64,000 nucleotides of DNA from JBCBSZ01 sp039818945 (GCA_039818945.1 JBCBSZ010000014.1:1-64000); one strand, 5' to 3'. Shown: positions 26,733 through 36,130, numbered from the stretch's first letter. Program-made: numbers and translations. The notes: generated by a model from the sequence alone, not told the origin.

Positions 26733-27158
26733 GTGAGCCAGGACTCGGAGGCGTCGGACCAGCCGGATGCGTCAGCGAACGCGCCGGACGGGAACGAGCT
26801 CGGTGACGACGATGATCTGTTCGTCGCCCGGGCGACGCTCGCCCCGGACGCGTCCGATAGCGACGGCGACGGCATCACCGACGACTACGAGATCATGTCC
26901 CTCGGGACCGATCCGCTGTCACGCGACTCCGACGGCGACGGCCTCGAGGACGGGATCGAGGTGGCCATCGGCTTCGATCCCACCGTGGCCGACGTGTCCG
27001 ACGATCCGGATCCCGAACCTGCGGGTGACGGTGCGGGCGAACCCGACGCCGAGCTCGAGGTCGAGGCCGCCGCGGTCGATCACGGTCTCGACGACGCCAC
27101 CGCCGAACCCGTCGACGACGGGGGCGAGGCCGGCCTCACCGCCTTCGAGCCGGGCTGA
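26733..27158 (+). CDS. Acidic thrombospondin type 3-like Ca-binding repeat protein
   Basis: The 141-residue product is strongly acidic. Its middle contains 'DSDGDGITDDYEIMSLGTDP' and 'RDSDGDGLEDGIEVAIGFDP', the Asp-rich calcium loops also seen at the C-terminus of the frameshifted hydrolase. There is no signal peptide. I chose the GTG at 26733 because GAGGAG lies 9 bp upstream. The ATG-like frame opening at 26703 lacks a ribosome binding site. The shared repeat type suggests a common partner or docking role with the hydrolase. Confidence 0.6.
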   Translation: MSQDSEASDQPDASANAPDGNELGDDDDLFVARATLAPDASDSDGDGITDDYEIMSLGTDPLSRDSDGDGLEDGIEVAIGFDPTVADVSDDPDPEPAGDGAGEPDAELEVEAAAVDHGLDDATAEPVDDGGEAGLTAFEPG

Positions 27159-27168
27159 CGAGCCCGGC
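27149..27168. terminator. Bidirectional hairpin terminator
   Basis: GCCGGGCT and AGCCCGGC form a perfect 8-bp stem with a GACG loop between the convergent calcium-repeat gene and the dynamin gene. It overlaps the last codons and stop of the former. Confidence 0.55.
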
Positions 27169-27170
27169 GC

Positions 27171-29975
27171 TCACGCCGTCGAGTCGACGAGGAGCTCCGA
27201 GACGCTGGAGGTCATCCGATCGAGCGCCAGCTTGATCTGGGCCAGCTCGCGCCGCATCTCGTCCTGATCGACCGTGCCGGCCGCACGCTGCGCCCCGATC
27301 CGCTCGGCGAGCACCGAGCCGTTCATCAACGAACGCTGGGTCTGACGCGATCGCTGGTCGAAGTGCTGGCGCAGGGTCTGCGCCGCATGGCGGATGACGT
27401 TCTGGGACTCCTCGGTGAGGTCGATCCAGGCGGTGTCGCGGTACTGCAGCGCCGTGGCCGCCAGCTCGCGGCGCTTCGCCTCCCGACGACGGCGACGGTC
27501 GTCACCGATCGTCCTCCGGGCCAGCATGAGGCCGAGCGGGAGCCCGAGCAGGATCGGCGCGAACGGCGCGAGCACGCCGATGCTGGCCACGCTCGTCGCG
27601 TTGAGACCGAGACTCGTCACGGTCATGGCGGTCGACCCCATGACGACACCGCCGGTCGAGCCCTGCGCCACGGCGATGACGTCGCGCATCCGACCGGTGT
27701 CCTGCTCGCTGCGCGATCGGAGCACCGGCGAGCTCCTCGGCGAGAACTCGGTGTCGATCGTGAACTCGAGGTCGTCGGCGGTCTCCGCCGTGTAGAGGTC
27801 CTGGACCTCGGCGGCGAGCGAGTCGATCTCGCGCTGGATCCACTCGTAGTGCTCGCGCGACACGTCGATCACCCGCTTGTACAGCGCGTCGAAGAACTGC
27901 TCTTCGTCGACGTCGGACTCCTCGGCGAGGTAGTTGTCGACCCACGGGCGAACGGCGTCGCGGTCGCGCTGGCGCTCGAAGGTGGCCCGCCGCTGGAGGT
28001 CCTCGATCCCGCTGTTCAGCCGGCTCTTCCACTGGGCGCCGTCGCGCCGGGCGGCGGCCTGCCGCTCCGAGGCGGCCCGGCACTCCCTCGCCACGGCGTC
28101 GGCGTCGCCGTCCACGGCGCGCTGGGCGGCGTCGACACCGATCTCGAGCTGGGCGACGATCTCGCGCAGCTCCTGGCGCGCCGAACCGGCGAGGCGGTCG
28201 CGAGCCGAGGTGAAGGAGCCGGCGTGCAGCTGCTCGAAGAGCTGCTCGAACCCGGACTCGCCCTCCAGCCGTCGATCCTCGTAGCGGAGGGCGTGGAGGT
28301 GGAGGTGGGCCGAGACGGCGATCAGCGCGAGGTCGCCGAGGCCGGCGTCGTCGAGGCGGCGCCGGTTCCGGGCGACCATCGCTGCGGTGTCGGCGCTGAG
28401 GTCCGACTTCGTGACCACGCAGATCGTCGGTCCCTGACAGCGCTCGGCGGCCTCGCTCAGGAAGTCGAGCTCGGTCGCCGTGAGCTCCTGGGTGGCGTCG
28501 GTGACGAACACGACCCCGTCGGCCCGGTCGGTCAGCGCGAGCGTGAGGCTGGCGTCGGCCGAGCCCAACCCGCCCACGCCCGGCGTGTCGACGAGGGCCA
28601 GCCCGCTGGCGAGCACCCGACGCGGCACGGTCAGCTCGACGAGCGGGACGTGGGAGCGCTCACCCCGCAGCCCGACGTCCTCGAGGATCACGCCCGCGAC
28701 CTCGTCGAGGGCGACCTCACGTCGAGAGGCACTGTCGAGCGGCCCGTCGGAGACGAAGGCTCGGTGCGTCTCGGCGTAGCGGACCAGCGTCGGGACCGCG
28801 GTCGCGGCGACGTCGTCCACCGGGCAGACGTCGGCGCCCGTCAGCGCGTTGACCAGCGTGCTCTTGCCCTGCTTGTACTCGCCGACGACGATCACGCGGG
28901 CCTCGGCCCGGTTCAGCTCCTCTCGCAGCTCGTCGATCCGGGCGACCAGGTCGGCGCGGCCCTGTGCGTTGACCAGTTGTCGGGTGAGCTGGAGGCTCTC
29001 GAGACGCCGACTCGCCGGCTCGGACTCCTCGCCGGCGACCGGTTCCGACGGTGAGGCCGGCTCCGGGGCCGGTTCGACCGGCGGGGTCGCCTCAGGGGCG
29101 GGCTCCGGCACCGGTTCGGCCGGCGGGGTCGCTTCGGGGGCCGGCTCCGGCTCGGGAGCCACCACGGGCGCCACCAACGACGCCGCCACCTCCGACACCG
29201 ACGGCCCCACCGACTCCGCCACCGCCACCGGCTCCGACTCAGGGGCGACCACCGGCGCGACCAACGACGCCGCCACCTCCGACACCGACGGCCCCACCGG
29301 CGCGACCAACGACGCCGCCACCTCCGACACCGACGGCCCCACCGGCTCGTCGACCGCCACCGGCTCCGACTCGGGTTCGGTCGGTTCCGGTTCTGGCTCC
29401 GGCTCGGCCGCCGCGGCCTGCACCGGCTCCGACTCGGGTTCGACCGGCTCCGACTCAGGGGCGACCACGGGCGCCACCAACGACGCCGCCACCTCCGACA
29501 CCCACGGCCCCGCCGACTCCTCCACCGCCACCGGCTCCGGCTCGGGCTCGGGCTCGGGCTCAGGCTCAGGCTCAGGGTCAGGCTCCTCCACCGCGACCGG
29601 CTCGGCCTCCGGCTCCGGCTCCTCCACCACGGCCGGCTCCGGCTCGGGGTCCGGCTCCGCCACCGCAACCGGCTCGGCCTCCGACTCCGGCTCCGACTCC
29701 GGCTCCTCGACCGCGGCCGGCTCCGGCTCCTCCACCACGGCCGGCTCGGGCTCGGGGTCCGGCTCCGCCACCGCAACCGGCTCGGCCTCCGACTCCGGCT
29801 CCTCGACCGCGGCCGGCTCCGGCTCCGGTTGCGGCGGCGAGGTAGGCGCCACTGATGGGGCCAGCATCGCCGCCAGCGCGTCGGCGTCGCGCTCGTGCTC
29901 GATCGGGCTCCCGCAGGTCGAGCACCGGGTGGCCGACGCCGCGGCCGGCGTCCCGCAGGTGGCGCAGCGCGTCAC
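27171..29975 (-). CDS. Dynamin-like GTPase with zinc ribbon and Pro/Glu-rich linker
   Basis: The 934-residue product starts with a zinc ribbon (two C-x-x-C). Residues 45-330 are an extended Pro/Glu/Ala/Val linker. The dynamin-family GTPase follows: G1 'GEYKQGKST' near 362, G3 'DTPGVGG' near 460, G4 'TKSD' near 520. A long helical stalk comes next, and a hydrophobic hairpin ('ASIGVLAPFAPILLGLPLGL') near 800 would insert in the membrane. Bacterial dynamins remodel or repair membranes; Streptomyces DynA/DynB act in division. Beside a CIS locus it could reseal or shape membrane around fired particles, but this is speculation. The linker is also a DNA repeat. Confidence 0.75.
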   Translation of the reverse strand: MTRCATCGTPAAASATRCSTCGSPIEHERDADALAAMLAPSVAPTSPPQPEPEPAAVEEPESEAEPVAVAEPDPEPEPAVVEEPEPAAVEEPESEPESEAEPVAVAEPDPEPEPAVVEEPEPEAEPVAVEEPDPEPEPEPEPEPEPEPVAVEESAGPWVSEVAASLVAPVVAPESEPVEPESEPVQAAAAEPEPEPEPTEPESEPVAVDEPVGPSVSEVAASLVAPVGPSVSEVAASLVAPVVAPESEPVAVAESVGPSVSEVAASLVAPVVAPEPEPAPEATPPAEPVPEPAPEATPPVEPAPEPASPSEPVAGEESEPASRRLESLQLTRQLVNAQGRADLVARIDELREELNRAEARVIVVGEYKQGKSTLVNALTGADVCPVDDVAATAVPTLVRYAETHRAFVSDGPLDSASRREVALDEVAGVILEDVGLRGERSHVPLVELTVPRRVLASGLALVDTPGVGGLGSADASLTLALTDRADGVVFVTDATQELTATELDFLSEAAERCQGPTICVVTKSDLSADTAAMVARNRRRLDDAGLGDLALIAVSAHLHLHALRYEDRRLEGESGFEQLFEQLHAGSFTSARDRLAGSARQELREIVAQLEIGVDAAQRAVDGDADAVARECRAASERQAAARRDGAQWKSRLNSGIEDLQRRATFERQRDRDAVRPWVDNYLAEESDVDEEQFFDALYKRVIDVSREHYEWIQREIDSLAAEVQDLYTAETADDLEFTIDTEFSPRSSPVLRSRSEQDTGRMRDVIAVAQGSTGGVVMGSTAMTVTSLGLNATSVASIGVLAPFAPILLGLPLGLMLARRTIGDDRRRRREAKRRELAATALQYRDTAWIDLTEESQNVIRHAAQTLRQHFDQRSRQTQRSLMNGSVLAERIGAQRAAGTVDQDEMRRELAQIKLALDRMTSSVSELLVDSTA
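29046..29850 (-). repeat. Degenerate tandem repeats encoding the Pro/Glu-rich linker
   Basis: The DNA encoding the dynamin linker consists of short PEPE/EEP units plus at least four near-identical copies of a unit reading 'VGPSVSEVAASLVAPV' with 'APESEPVAV' spacers. Two copies directly abut, suggesting recent unequal crossing-over. The copy number may vary between strains and assemblies. Confidence 0.75.
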
Positions 29976-30026
29976 GCTCGCGCCCTCGCCACGCCGCGTC
30001 GCCCCACCCCGGTCATGCCCGTCCGA

Positions 30027-32396
30027 TCAGCCCGTCGGCGTGACCGCGGCGACGCCGCGCACCGGCGTGTCGGGCGGGTTCGAGCCGAGGCTGCCGATGA
30101 AGTCCAGCGACGAGAAGTTGAACAGGCCGCCGTCGGACCCGACCAGCAGGTACCCGTCGCCGAAGGCGACGGCGCCGACGACCGGACCGTTCAGGGGCAC
30201 GGAGCCCATGGAACCACGGAAGTCGGCCTTGAACGAGAAGATCCCGCCGTCGGACGCGACGAGCCAGTACCCCTCGCCGTCGGGGTCGGGCGCGATGCCG
30301 TTGACCGGCTGGTTGAGCGGGATCCCGCCCATCGAGCCGTGGAACTCGGCGTCGCCGAACGCGAACACGCCGCCGTCGCTGCCGATCATGTAGTAGCCGA
30401 GCCCCGACGGTGTCGCCGTCGAGGCCACGACCGGTCCGTTGAGCGGCAGCTGCGAGACGTCGCCGAAGAACTGCGCCGCGCCCCGCGCGACCGCCCGCCC
30501 TCGGGAGGTGAAGATCCAGTAGCCGTCGCCGTTCGGTGTCGCCGAGAGCGCCGACGGGGTCTCGCCCGGCTCGAGCACGCCCGGATCGAGGTTGCCGTGA
30601 TGCTGGGCCGAGCCGACCACCGAGACGGTGCCGTCCTCCTTGAGCACCCAGGCGCCCCGCCCGTCGCCGGTCACGTCGACGTAGACCGCGCCGCCACCGA
30701 CGCCGGTGGCACCACTCCTCGGTGCCCACGGCTCGATCGGGTCGCCGAAGCCGTACAGCTGACCGTCGGACTCGATCATCACGTAGGCGCCCTGCGACGC
30801 GATCGACAGCGGCACCCGCTCGGAGCTCGCGAGCGCGACACCGTTGTCCGCCGTCACCCGGACCGTGTAGTTGCCCGGACCGAGCGATCCCAGCTGGACC
30901 GTCCGCGGCGAGTCGAGCGCGCTCTCCAGGAAGAAGCCGTCGACGTTGCGCTGGCTCGGCCCGACCGTCGTGCCCTGGTCGAACACGTCGTCGGCGACCT
31001 CGGTGAAGTAGGTGACCCGGTACCGGCGGTCGCGCTCGTTGGCGCCACCCCAGTCGATCTCGTCCCACGTCACGAACCAGAGGCCGGACCGCTGCTCGAA
31101 GCGCAGACCCTGCGGTTGGAACGACGTCTCCTCGGGACCGCCGCCCGAGCCGTCGTCGGGGAACTCGTAGACATACGCGGCGCCGGTGTCGTCCTCGACG
31201 CCCTCGCCGCGCAGCGAGCCGACGATGAACCGGGAGCCGTCGAGCGCGACGGACTGGCCGAACCAGTTCTCCGCCTCGCCGTCGCTGGGCGCGATCTTGA
31301 ACCGCTCGACCCACACGCCCTCGCCGACCCGTTCGAAGATGTAGACCGAGCCGGCGTCGCGGCCGCGGTCGTCCTCGCGGAACGCGCCGACGATGACGAC
31401 ATCGCCCTCGATGGCGACCGCCTCACCGAAGTCGTCACCCATCGCGCCGTCGGACGCGCCGAGCTCGGCGGTCTGACTCCAGGTGCCGCCGGGCTGGCGG
31501 ACGAAGATGTAGGCGCCTCCGGAGTTGACCGAGTTGGCCCGGCGGGCGCCGATGACGGCACGGCCGTCGTCGGTCTCGACGTCCCAACCGAACCAGTCGC
31601 CGGACGTGCCGTCGCGGGCCGTGACCTTGGAGGCGAGCGACCAGCTCGAGCCGGAGCGGGTGTAGAGGTACGCGGAGCCCGAGTCGGTGCCCTTGTCGTC
31701 GTCGCCGTAGGCGCCGACGATCGCCGTGTCGCCCTTCACCTCGACCGACCACCCGTAGAAGTCGTCGTTCGCGCCGTCGCCGGCGGAGAGGCGACGCTGC
31801 TGTGTCCAGGAGCCCGACTCCCGCTCGAAGATGTAGGCGGCTCCCCTGCCGTCGGCCTCGAAGGCGCCGATGATCGCCGTCGTGCCGTCCATGGCGACCG
31901 AGATCCCGAAGCTGTCGCCCGCACCGGCGTCCGATGCCTTCAGCTTCTGCACCTGGACCCAACTCGAGCCCCGGCGCTCGAACACGTAGGCCGAGCCCGA
32001 GTCGGTGCCGTCGTCGTCGTCGAACGGTGAGCCGACGATGGCGATCTCGTCGCTGATCGCGACCGAGAACCGGCTGAAGAGATCACCCGCGGCGCCGTCG
32101 CTCGGGACCAGCTTGTCCTCCTCGCGCCAGGTGCCGCCGTTGTCGCGCCGGTAGACGTACGCCGCTCCGGCGTCGGTGCCCTCGTCGTCGTCGTGCTCGG
32201 CGCCGACCACGGCGAAGTTGCCGTCGATGGCCACCGACTGGCCATACCAGTCGCCGGCCTCGTCCGGACCTCCCTCGCCGTCGCTCGCCCGCAGCTTCTG
32301 ATCGAGCGTGGGCCACGAGATCGTGCCCCCGGCCGGTGTGATCGCCGTCGCGATCAGCACGACCACCAACGTGACGAAACCAGCTGTTCGGCGCAT
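30027..32396 (-). CDS. Secreted FG-GAP beta-propeller protein with C-terminal GYWLV repeats
   Basis: The 789-residue product has a signal peptide ('FVTLVVVLIATAITPAGG'). Seven FG-GAP-like blades follow (for example 'GQSVAIDGNFAVVGAEHDD' and 'FGISVAMDGTTAIIGAFEAD'), then an Fn3-like domain. At the C-terminus are blades of the form 'GYWLVASDGGIFSFKADF', 'GYYMIGSDGGVFAFGDAEF' and 'GSMGGIPLNQPVNGIA'. The latter repeats are common in secreted proteins of Acidimicrobiia. It is presumably surface-exposed or released, with unknown ligand. I chose the ATG at 32396: GGAGGGG lies 3-10 bp upstream and the signal peptide begins there. Confidence 0.75.
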   Translation of the reverse strand: MRRTAGFVTLVVVLIATAITPAGGTISWPTLDQKLRASDGEGGPDEAGDWYGQSVAIDGNFAVVGAEHDDDEGTDAGAAYVYRRDNGGTWREEDKLVPSDGAAGDLFSRFSVAISDEIAIVGSPFDDDDGTDSGSAYVFERRGSSWVQVQKLKASDAGAGDSFGISVAMDGTTAIIGAFEADGRGAAYIFERESGSWTQQRRLSAGDGANDDFYGWSVEVKGDTAIVGAYGDDDKGTDSGSAYLYTRSGSSWSLASKVTARDGTSGDWFGWDVETDDGRAVIGARRANSVNSGGAYIFVRQPGGTWSQTAELGASDGAMGDDFGEAVAIEGDVVIVGAFREDDRGRDAGSVYIFERVGEGVWVERFKIAPSDGEAENWFGQSVALDGSRFIVGSLRGEGVEDDTGAAYVYEFPDDGSGGGPEETSFQPQGLRFEQRSGLWFVTWDEIDWGGANERDRRYRVTYFTEVADDVFDQGTTVGPSQRNVDGFFLESALDSPRTVQLGSLGPGNYTVRVTADNGVALASSERVPLSIASQGAYVMIESDGQLYGFGDPIEPWAPRSGATGVGGGAVYVDVTGDGRGAWVLKEDGTVSVVGSAQHHGNLDPGVLEPGETPSALSATPNGDGYWIFTSRGRAVARGAAQFFGDVSQLPLNGPVVASTATPSGLGYYMIGSDGGVFAFGDAEFHGSMGGIPLNQPVNGIAPDPDGEGYWLVASDGGIFSFKADFRGSMGSVPLNGPVVGAVAFGDGYLLVGSDGGLFNFSSLDFIGSLGSNPPDTPVRGVAAVTPTG

Positions 32397-32424
32397 GCGC
32401 CCCTCCGACCCGCGAACGACGCCC

Positions 32425-32452
32425 AAACTAGCTCGCCTCGCCGCTGTCACAA
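32425..32452 (-). promoter_or_regulatory. Candidate sigma-70-type promoter
   Basis: On the minus strand TTGTGA (32452-32447) and TAGTTT (32430-32425) are separated by 16 bp. They lie 29 bp before the ATG of the beta-propeller gene, leaving a short leader that contains GGAGGGG. Confidence 0.45.
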
Positions 32453-32561
32453 AGAGTGAACGCTTGTGCCCAGAGTGTTGGCAGAGCGTTGGCGTCGTGT
32501 GATGCCGCTGTGGTGGGTCAGGGCAGCCGAACGGCGGTCCGGCGGTGCCCGAACCCGGCCC

Positions 32562-33506
32562 TCAGCCCCGCAGGCGCTCCAGGGTCTCGGTCACCGTCGC
32601 GGCGATCAGGTCGACCTTGTAGCCGGTCTCGGGCAAGGGGTTCGCGCCCTCGGTACAGGCCTCGGCCGCCGCCGAGATCGTCGCGTCGTCGAGGCTGGCG
32701 CCGGTCAGGATCGCCTCGGCGGCCGGCATCCGCAGCGGCACGGTCGCCACGCCGCCGATCGCCACACCGCACGCTGCGATCCGATCGCCGTCGAAGCGGG
32801 CCCGCACGACGCACTCGACCAACGGCCACTCCGCCTCGAAGCGGCTGATCGAGCGGAAGTAGGCCCCCCGCTCCCCCGGCCACGGCGCCCCCACGTGCAC
32901 GGCCGCGATCACCGCACCGTCCGGGAGCTGGTGATCGCGGGTCGGGTCGACCCCGTCGCCGAGCAGGTCGTCGATGCTCATCGTCGAGCCGTCGGCGAGC
33001 TCGACGGAGGCCTCGTGGGTGAGCAGGGCCATCGCGATCGACGACGGATGGGGGTGCACGCACTCGGACCGGTCGAAGGCCACCCCGTACAGGTGGCGAC
33101 CGGTCCGGGCCGGACACCCCTCACCGCCGGACTTCACGCACTCGAGGCCGGGGTGCCGGAAGTACCAGCAGCGGGTCCGCTGCGCGAGGTTGCCACCGAT
33201 GGTTCCGTGGTTGCGGACCTGCGGGGTCGCGAGCGAGCCCGTCGTGATCGCGAGCGCGGGGAAGCGCTCCGCGAGCTCGCGGGCCACGACGGTCATTCGG
33301 GTGCCGGCCCCGATCCGTACGCCACCGTCCGCGGCGTCGGCGATACCGGCGAACCCCGCGATGCCGGTGAGGTCGACGAGGTCGGGCGCCGCGGCACCGA
33401 CCGATGCGGCGGAACGCAGCCGCTCCTGGAGGTCGGTCCCGCCGGCACGCACGACGGCGCCGTGTGGGACTTGGAGCTCGGCGAGGGTCGTGGGGAACTG
33501 GATCAT
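32562..33506 (-). CDS. Molybdenum hydroxylase FAD subunit with 4Fe-4S site, PaoB/YagS-like
   Basis: The 314-residue product has the FAD-binding marks of the xanthine dehydrogenase medium subunit ('AVVRAGGTDLQERLR', 'HGTIGGNLAQ'). It carries a Cys-rich insertion at about 107-150 ('TRCWYFRHPGLECVKSGGEG', 'CPA', 'ECVHPHPSS'). That insertion is characteristic of PaoB/YagS-type aldehyde oxidoreductases, where it binds a [4Fe-4S] cluster. The ATG at 33506 overlaps the stop of the large subunit gene by four bases (ATGA). It passes electrons from the Fe-S and Moco subunit to FAD. The exact substrate (aldehyde or N-heterocycle) is not readable. Confidence 0.85.
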   Translation of the reverse strand: MIQFPTTLAELQVPHGAVVRAGGTDLQERLRSAASVGAAAPDLVDLTGIAGFAGIADAADGGVRIGAGTRMTVVARELAERFPALAITTGSLATPQVRNHGTIGGNLAQRTRCWYFRHPGLECVKSGGEGCPARTGRHLYGVAFDRSECVHPHPSSIAMALLTHEASVELADGSTMSIDDLLGDGVDPTRDHQLPDGAVIAAVHVGAPWPGERGAYFRSISRFEAEWPLVECVVRARFDGDRIAACGVAIGGVATVPLRMPAAEAILTGASLDDATISAAAEACTEGANPLPETGYKVDLIAATVTETLERLRG

Positions 33507-36088
33507 CGGAGGCCCTCCAGGACGCGGTCGGGTCGGATCGGGAGCTGGGTCGGACGCCACCCGGTGGCATGGAAGACGGCGTTGCCGACCGAGGCGGCCG
33601 GGCTGACCGTGGCCACCTCGCCGAGCCCGACTCCACCGCCGGGAACGTGGTCCCAGCCCTCGGTGTGGAAGTGGACGGTGATCTCGGGCGTGTCGCCGAG
33701 CTGGGGGATGCGGTAGTCCTCGAGGTTCGAGGTGAGGGTGAGCCCCGTGTGCGGGTCGATGACCTGTTGCTCGTAGAGCGCCAGGCCGATGCCCTGGATG
33801 ACCGATCCCTCGCACTGGTTGCGGGCCTGCGCCGGGGCGTGGATCCGCCCGACGGCGAGGCCGGCGTGCACGGTGAGCACCCTGATCTTGCCCGTCAGAG
33901 TGTCGACCTCGACCTCGGAGACGTGGAGGGCTCCGGAGAAGCCGCGGCCGATCTGGATGCCCACCGGGAGCGTGACGGGGACGGGCCGGATGCCCCGGTC
34001 GCCACCCCGTGTGGCGCTGGCCGCCATGCCGTCGTGCTCGGCGGTGGGGTGGGCACCGACCTGCTCCTTGAGCGCCTCGGCGGCCTCGACCGCCGTGGAG
34101 TACACGGACACCGACGCCCGGGAACCGCCGGAGGTCGGCCCGTGCGGCGTCTCCCCGGTGGCGACGCCGAGGTGGACGTCGACGTCGATCGGATCGACGT
34201 CGAAGACCGAGGCGACCGCGTTGGCGAGGAGGGTCTTGGAGCCGGTGCCCGGATCCTGGGTGGCGGTGATCGCGGTGAGCCGACCGCCGCCCTCGATGCT
34301 GACCCGCACCTCGGTGTCCGGGTCCACCATGTAGAGCCAGTTGGCCGCCGCCGCGCCGACCCCCCGCCGGTACCGGCCGTCGTCGGCCGCGACCGGACCT
34401 CGGCCCTTCCAGACCTCGAGGCCCTGCGCCCAGCGGTAGAGGGCGTGGCGCTTCCGGTTGCCGTCCATCGTGAGGCGCAGGTCGATCGGGTCGCGCCCGA
34501 GCTGGTGTGCGAGCTGGTCGACGGCGCTCTCCAGCGCCCACGCCGCCGTCGGCCCGCCCGGGCCGCGGAACGGCGACCCCGGCGGGGTGTTGGTGACGAC
34601 GTCGGCGTCGCTGATCGCCCGGGGCGACCGGCCGTACATCATCGTGGCGAGCGCAGCGTAGAAGCCGTTGATCGCCGATCCGGCGTGGGCCTGCCCGTGC
34701 ACGGCCATCGCCCGGTTCCGCCCCTCGTCGTCGACGAGGATGGCGACGTCGGTCGAGCTGCCCGGGCGGTTGCCGGTGGCGGTCAGCTCCTCCCGTCGAT
34801 CGAGCACGCAGCGGACCGGGCGACCGGTCGATCGGGACAACTCGATGGCGGCGAGCATGTCGGCCGTCGGGGTCAGCTTGGACCCGAACCCGCCACCCAC
34901 GAAGTCCGCCGTCACCGAGACCTGCTCGGCCTCGAGCCCGTAGCGCTCGGCGAGGTGGCGCCGGGTGTCGTCGGCGGCCTGCGTCGAGGTCCAGACGCGC
35001 AGGTGCTCGGGGTCGGTCCAGTCGGCGACGGCGCAGTGCGGCTCGAAGCTCGTGTGGAGCTGCACGCCGCTGCCGACGGTGAGCTCGACCAGTCGGTCGT
35101 CGCCGGCCGCCCGGGCCTTGTCGATGCGGCGCCGTGCGAGCGGGCCGAGGAGGCCGCCGCCGAGCTGGGACCGGACGTTGCCGTTCCACCGACCGGGCAG
35201 GCTGGTGCCCTCGGCGGCGTTCGGCGCTGCGCTCCGGGCGGCCTTGTCGGGGTGCACCTCGGGGGCGCCGGCCGCCTTCGCCGCGTCGGGGTCGGTGACG
35301 AAGGGCTTCGGGGTGATCGTCAGCGGCAGCTCGGCAGCGATCCGCTGCGCCTCGGCCAGCGTCGGTGCGGCGACGGCGGCGAGCGGCTGGCCGGCCCAGG
35401 TCGCCTCGCGATGCTCGCCGAGCAGGTCGACGACGTGGTCGCCCGCATCGCCGGGCAGCGGCCCGACCGTGGCCGCGCCCACGGGGCTGCGCACGATCAC
35501 CGCCTCGAGCGCCACGTCGAGGTGGAGGTCGGCGGTGTAGACGGCCTGGCCGGTGACCTTGGCCCGCCCGTCGATGCGCTGCGCAGAGGACTCGGCAGCG
35601 GGATCGTCGTGCTCACCCCGGCAGGCGGCCGCCACCGCCCGGTGGATGCCCTCGTAGGCACCGCACCGACAGAGGTGGCCGGCGAGGGCGTCGGCGATCG
35701 TGTGGCGATCCGGCTCGGTGTCGCCGTGGGCCGACCGCCACCGATCGACGAACGACACCGCGTCGACGACGAAGCCGGGCGTGCAGAACCCGCACTGGAG
35801 CGCGTCGTGGGCGAGGAAGGCCCGCTGGACCGGGTGGAGCTCGTCGTCGGTCGCGAGGCCTTCGACGGTGGTCACCTCGGCGTCGCGCAGGGCGGTCGCC
35901 GGCGTCAGGCACGAGGCGGCGGGCTCGCCGTCGATGGTCACCGTGCACGCGCCACACACCCCGCCGGCGCAGACCAGCTTCGTGCCGGTCAGCCCCAGCT
36001 GACCCCGGATGACGTCGACGGCGGACTCCGACCCCTCGACGTCGATCTTCACGGGCGTGCCGTTGACGGTCGAACCGAACGTGACCAT
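33503..36088 (-). CDS. Fused [2Fe-2S] and molybdopterin subunit of aldehyde/xanthine-type oxidoreductase
   Basis: The 861-residue product joins two normally separate subunits. Residues 1-160 bind two [2Fe-2S] clusters: 'CAGGVCGACTV' near 40-50, then 'CGFCTPG' and 'CRCG'. From about 165 on it is the large Moco subunit ('GGGFGSK', 'RGPGGP', and the C-terminal 'GGGVGLGE' with the expected catalytic Glu). Together with the FAD subunit it forms a two-polypeptide molybdenum hydroxylase. No maturation chaperone (XdhC/PaoD-like) is encoded next to it. The ATG at 36088 is preceded by the double operator at 36131-36165, so expression is probably repressed by the divergent TetR protein. No Tat signal is visible, so it is probably cytoplasmic. 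Confidence 0.87.
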   Translation of the reverse strand: MVTFGSTVNGTPVKIDVEGSESAVDVIRGQLGLTGTKLVCAGGVCGACTVTIDGEPAASCLTPATALRDAEVTTVEGLATDDELHPVQRAFLAHDALQCGFCTPGFVVDAVSFVDRWRSAHGDTEPDRHTIADALAGHLCRCGAYEGIHRAVAAACRGEHDDPAAESSAQRIDGRAKVTGQAVYTADLHLDVALEAVIVRSPVGAATVGPLPGDAGDHVVDLLGEHREATWAGQPLAAVAAPTLAEAQRIAAELPLTITPKPFVTDPDAAKAAGAPEVHPDKAARSAAPNAAEGTSLPGRWNGNVRSQLGGGLLGPLARRRIDKARAAGDDRLVELTVGSGVQLHTSFEPHCAVADWTDPEHLRVWTSTQAADDTRRHLAERYGLEAEQVSVTADFVGGGFGSKLTPTADMLAAIELSRSTGRPVRCVLDRREELTATGNRPGSSTDVAILVDDEGRNRAMAVHGQAHAGSAINGFYAALATMMYGRSPRAISDADVVTNTPPGSPFRGPGGPTAAWALESAVDQLAHQLGRDPIDLRLTMDGNRKRHALYRWAQGLEVWKGRGPVAADDGRYRRGVGAAAANWLYMVDPDTEVRVSIEGGGRLTAITATQDPGTGSKTLLANAVASVFDVDPIDVDVHLGVATGETPHGPTSGGSRASVSVYSTAVEAAEALKEQVGAHPTAEHDGMAASATRGGDRGIRPVPVTLPVGIQIGRGFSGALHVSEVEVDTLTGKIRVLTVHAGLAVGRIHAPAQARNQCEGSVIQGIGLALYEQQVIDPHTGLTLTSNLEDYRIPQLGDTPEITVHFHTEGWDHVPGGGVGLGEVATVSPAASVGNAVFHATGWRPTQLPIRPDRVLEGLR

Positions 36089-36130
36089 GGCGCTGCCTTC
36101 CGTTGCGTGTGGGCACCGTAGCAGGGATGC

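Noticed and set aside
29046..29850. CRISPR-like or satellite DNA array
   Set aside because: The repeats stay in frame, encode a Pro/Glu-rich linker and lack unique spacers of constant size.
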